NCBI GenBank assembly: GCA_913057785.1
Contig: CAJXPD010000086.1
Coordinates: 1 to 36,833 of the forward strand
DNA: 36,833 nt
Reading direction: 5' to 3'
From: an uncultured Lewinella sp.
GTDB taxonomy: Bacteria; Bacteroidota; Bacteroidia; Chitinophagales; Saprospiraceae
Part shown: positions 35,419-36,833 of the stretch, one piece after another
Position numbering within the stretch: position 1 is the first letter of the stretch
Layout of the letters: the number at the start of each line of letters is the position of its first letter
Notes under the pieces: model-generated
The model's database searches: none
Seen by the model: only the letters and a program-made list of their open reading frames with translations
What the model was told of the DNA's origin: nothing
Program-made: the position numbers and the translations under genes

Positions 35419-35790
35419 GGTTTATACTGATTTAGTTTCAGTACAAAGATGTAGGGAATTTAAAGGCGCTGCCCCCACTATTGTCTCAATTGGGAGGATT
35501 ATTGTTGCATTTTATTTGTATGTTTAAATGGATTGTAATTCAGGAGTTAACACATGTATTTTTGTTTCACTATTTGACCAGCGATTAAATGATCCCGTTG
35601 ACAATACGCGGCTTACCAAACTGGGGTTGACCATTAGATAGAAGGGTAAGTTAGTATTGGATGCAGCGCCTGTAATGTAACTCGCATATCCTACATTTTT
35701 ATTATTTTCCACTTGTTCAAATACCAACACACAAAACCTACTGGGCTACGGTACATATTGCCTTAGCCTAATAAACCAAGCTATTCTCCC
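35419..35790. other. 372-base non-coding stretch between divergent genes
   Basis: No supported gene. A 68-codon minus-strand frame at 35524-35730 begins with GTG, has no upstream ATG and matches nothing I recognise. Presumably this holds the divergent promoters for the small protein at 35418 and the two-TM protein at 35791. Confidence 0.5.
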
Positions 35791-36833
35791 ATGTCTACGA
35801 GTAATCTTTCCAAGTTTTTCAAGCTGATCAAGGAGTATCAATATTTATTATGGGCTGGGGCATTCCTCTTGGTGACCTGTGTAAGCTCTGCACTATGGAT
35901 TTATGATGTCTATGATGGTCATGAAAAAGAGACCTTTTGGTTTAAATTGGCTGACTTCTTAATGGCAGTAGGACAAACGATGTTGGGTACGGTGCTGATC
36001 GGTGGTGGATTGGGAGGAGTGGTGAATTTTGTTTTTGAGCAACAGAAAAAGCGAGAGGATAATATTCGTCAGCAGCTCGCAGATAGGAAGGAAAATAGGG
36101 ACAGACAGAAGGCTTTCCGGGCAGAGCTCCGTCGAAGCCTTCAAGAGGCACATGATAATGTCGAATTGGCGCGCATCCTGATTAAGTCTCATCGCTCTGG
36201 TAGAACTTATGGAGAACAAATCCGCCAAAATATCATGCCCGCCAATATTGCTATCCAAGATGTAAAGGATCGTTTGTCTCAGATCCAGGGGGAAAGCCCA
36301 GTGGGAAATTTGATAGAGCTTCAGGTAAGCCTTACCTATATGTCAGCCTATTTGGGAGTCCTAATTGAAGAGTTTTCTCGACACTATCTGGACATTGCCA
36401 TGTTGCAAACCTACCAAGATACAGTAGCGGATCGCCGCCGCGATGTATTTACGGACCTCCTAGGCGAAACGGATGCTGCCCAGACTGACGATGACGCGCG
36501 TCTACTCTTTTTGCAAAAGGCAGATAAGCGCATGGAAGAGCTCGAGTTGCCGGATCGTTTGGCCGTCGTTTGGAAGGCCATGGGGCGACTAGACTACGTC
36601 TGGGATTTCATCGCGGACTTGCGTGACGATAAAGGCAAAGCTTCGAAATACCAAACTTTCTTCATTGATCATCATTACCATTGCTTCCGCCTCCTACGAG
36701 ATCAAGAAAACCAACGCAACGAAAGACTTTGTCGTAGCTCAGGGTTCAAGCACTACCTTAGCGAACAGGAGCGACTCACGGAAAAAAAGAACTCGGATCA
36801 GCCTATTACCAAGCACGACAGCCTGACACGGAT
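35791..36833 (+). CDS. Two-TM coiled-coil protein of unknown function (3' end outside window)
   Basis: The frame opens at the ATG at 35791 and is open for 347 codons to the window edge, so the C-terminus is missing. Two membrane segments ('YLLWAGAFLLVTCVSSALWI', about 18-37, and 'MLGTVLIGGGLGGVVNFVF', about 64-82) are followed by a long charged, helical cytoplasmic part beginning 'EQQKKREDNIRQQLADRK', with heptad-like spacing and rich in Arg, Glu and Gln. No known domain recognised. The layout (membrane hairpin plus long helical domain) recalls small membrane-anchored sensor or scaffold proteins, but no function can be claimed. Confidence 0.75.
   Translation, partial: MSTSNLSKFFKLIKEYQYLLWAGAFLLVTCVSSALWIYDVYDGHEKETFWFKLADFLMAVGQTMLGTVLIGGGLGGVVNFVFEQQKKREDNIRQQLADRKENRDRQKAFRAELRRSLQEAHDNVELARILIKSHRSGRTYGEQIRQNIMPANIAIQDVKDRLSQIQGESPVGNLIELQVSLTYMSAYLGVLIEEFSRHYLDIAMLQTYQDTVADRRRDVFTDLLGETDAAQTDDDARLLFLQKADKRMEELELPDRLAVVWKAMGRLDYVWDFIADLRDDKGKASKYQTFFIDHHYHCFRLLRDQENQRNERLCRSSGFKHYLSEQERLTEKKNSDQPITKHDSLTR

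Noticed and set aside
35524..35730. 68-codon minus-strand frame as a small gene
   Set aside because: It starts with GTG, has no upstream ATG before an in-frame stop, and shows no signal, domain or family resemblance; probably chance.

Overview
The window reads as chromosomal DNA from a Bacteroidota bacterium, most likely in the Saprospiria/Lewinella direction. The lineage call is inference, but it rests on visible markers: a SusC/SusD pair, a C-terminal type IX secretion (T9SS) sorting domain, a one-protein hybrid two-component regulator ending in an AraC domain, large BNR/VPS10-like beta-propeller proteins, a DUF4838 lipoprotein and weak or absent Shine-Dalgarno sequences. I see no rRNA, tRNA, CRISPR array, insertion sequence or phage module.

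Layout. 1-1402 (-): truncated secreted BNR/VPS10-like propeller. 1627-5651 (+): acyl-CoA dehydrogenase and acetyl-CoA hydrolase/CoA-transferase, probably one operon. 5651-5747: palindromic repeat filling the gap between convergent genes. 5749-8792 (-): operon of a DUF4956 membrane protein, an HlyD-like adaptor and a TolC-like outer-membrane protein. 9081-12008 (-): large CotH-kinase protein with lamin-tail, chitobiase-like and T9SS domains. 12168-12257: second copy of the palindromic repeat, with an internal 20-bp tandem duplication. 12295-13611 (+): MFS transporter. 14166-18839 (+): SusC-SusD pair with a strong terminator. 19133-20955 (+): ECF-type sigma factor and a haloalkane dehalogenase-like hydrolase, then a bidirectional terminator. 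21087-21674 (-): small secreted protein with two sorting-domain-like halves. 22319-25444 (-): full-length BNR/VPS10-like propeller. 25627-26994 (+): secreted alpha/beta hydrolase. 27283-30078 (+): hybrid sensor kinase/AraC regulator. 30198-34460 (-): FG-GAP/VCBS repeat protein and DUF4838 lipoprotein, probably one operon. 34649-35095 (+): small EamA-like membrane protein. 35092-35418 (-): small unknown protein. 35791-36833 (+): truncated two-TM coiled-coil protein.

How the genes may work together. The locus most worth attention is CotH / DUF4956 / HlyD / TolC. DUF4956 proteins are known neighbours of CotH kinases and VTC-type polyphosphate polymerases. Here DUF4956 sits in an operon with an adaptor and an outer-membrane channel, but no ABC, RND or MFS pump, and no VTC gene is visible. 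This suggests, as inference only, an envelope-spanning assembly tied to a T9SS-exported CotH-type kinase. The second unusual item is the dispersed palindromic element: two copies in opposite orientation, 58 of 63 bases identical over the shared part. The rest looks like ordinary polymer-scavenging and fatty/organic-acid metabolism of a marine-type Bacteroidota.

Several starts were set downstream of the longest open frame, because the longest frame begins at TTG or GTG while a signal peptide or conserved N-terminus begins at an internal ATG.
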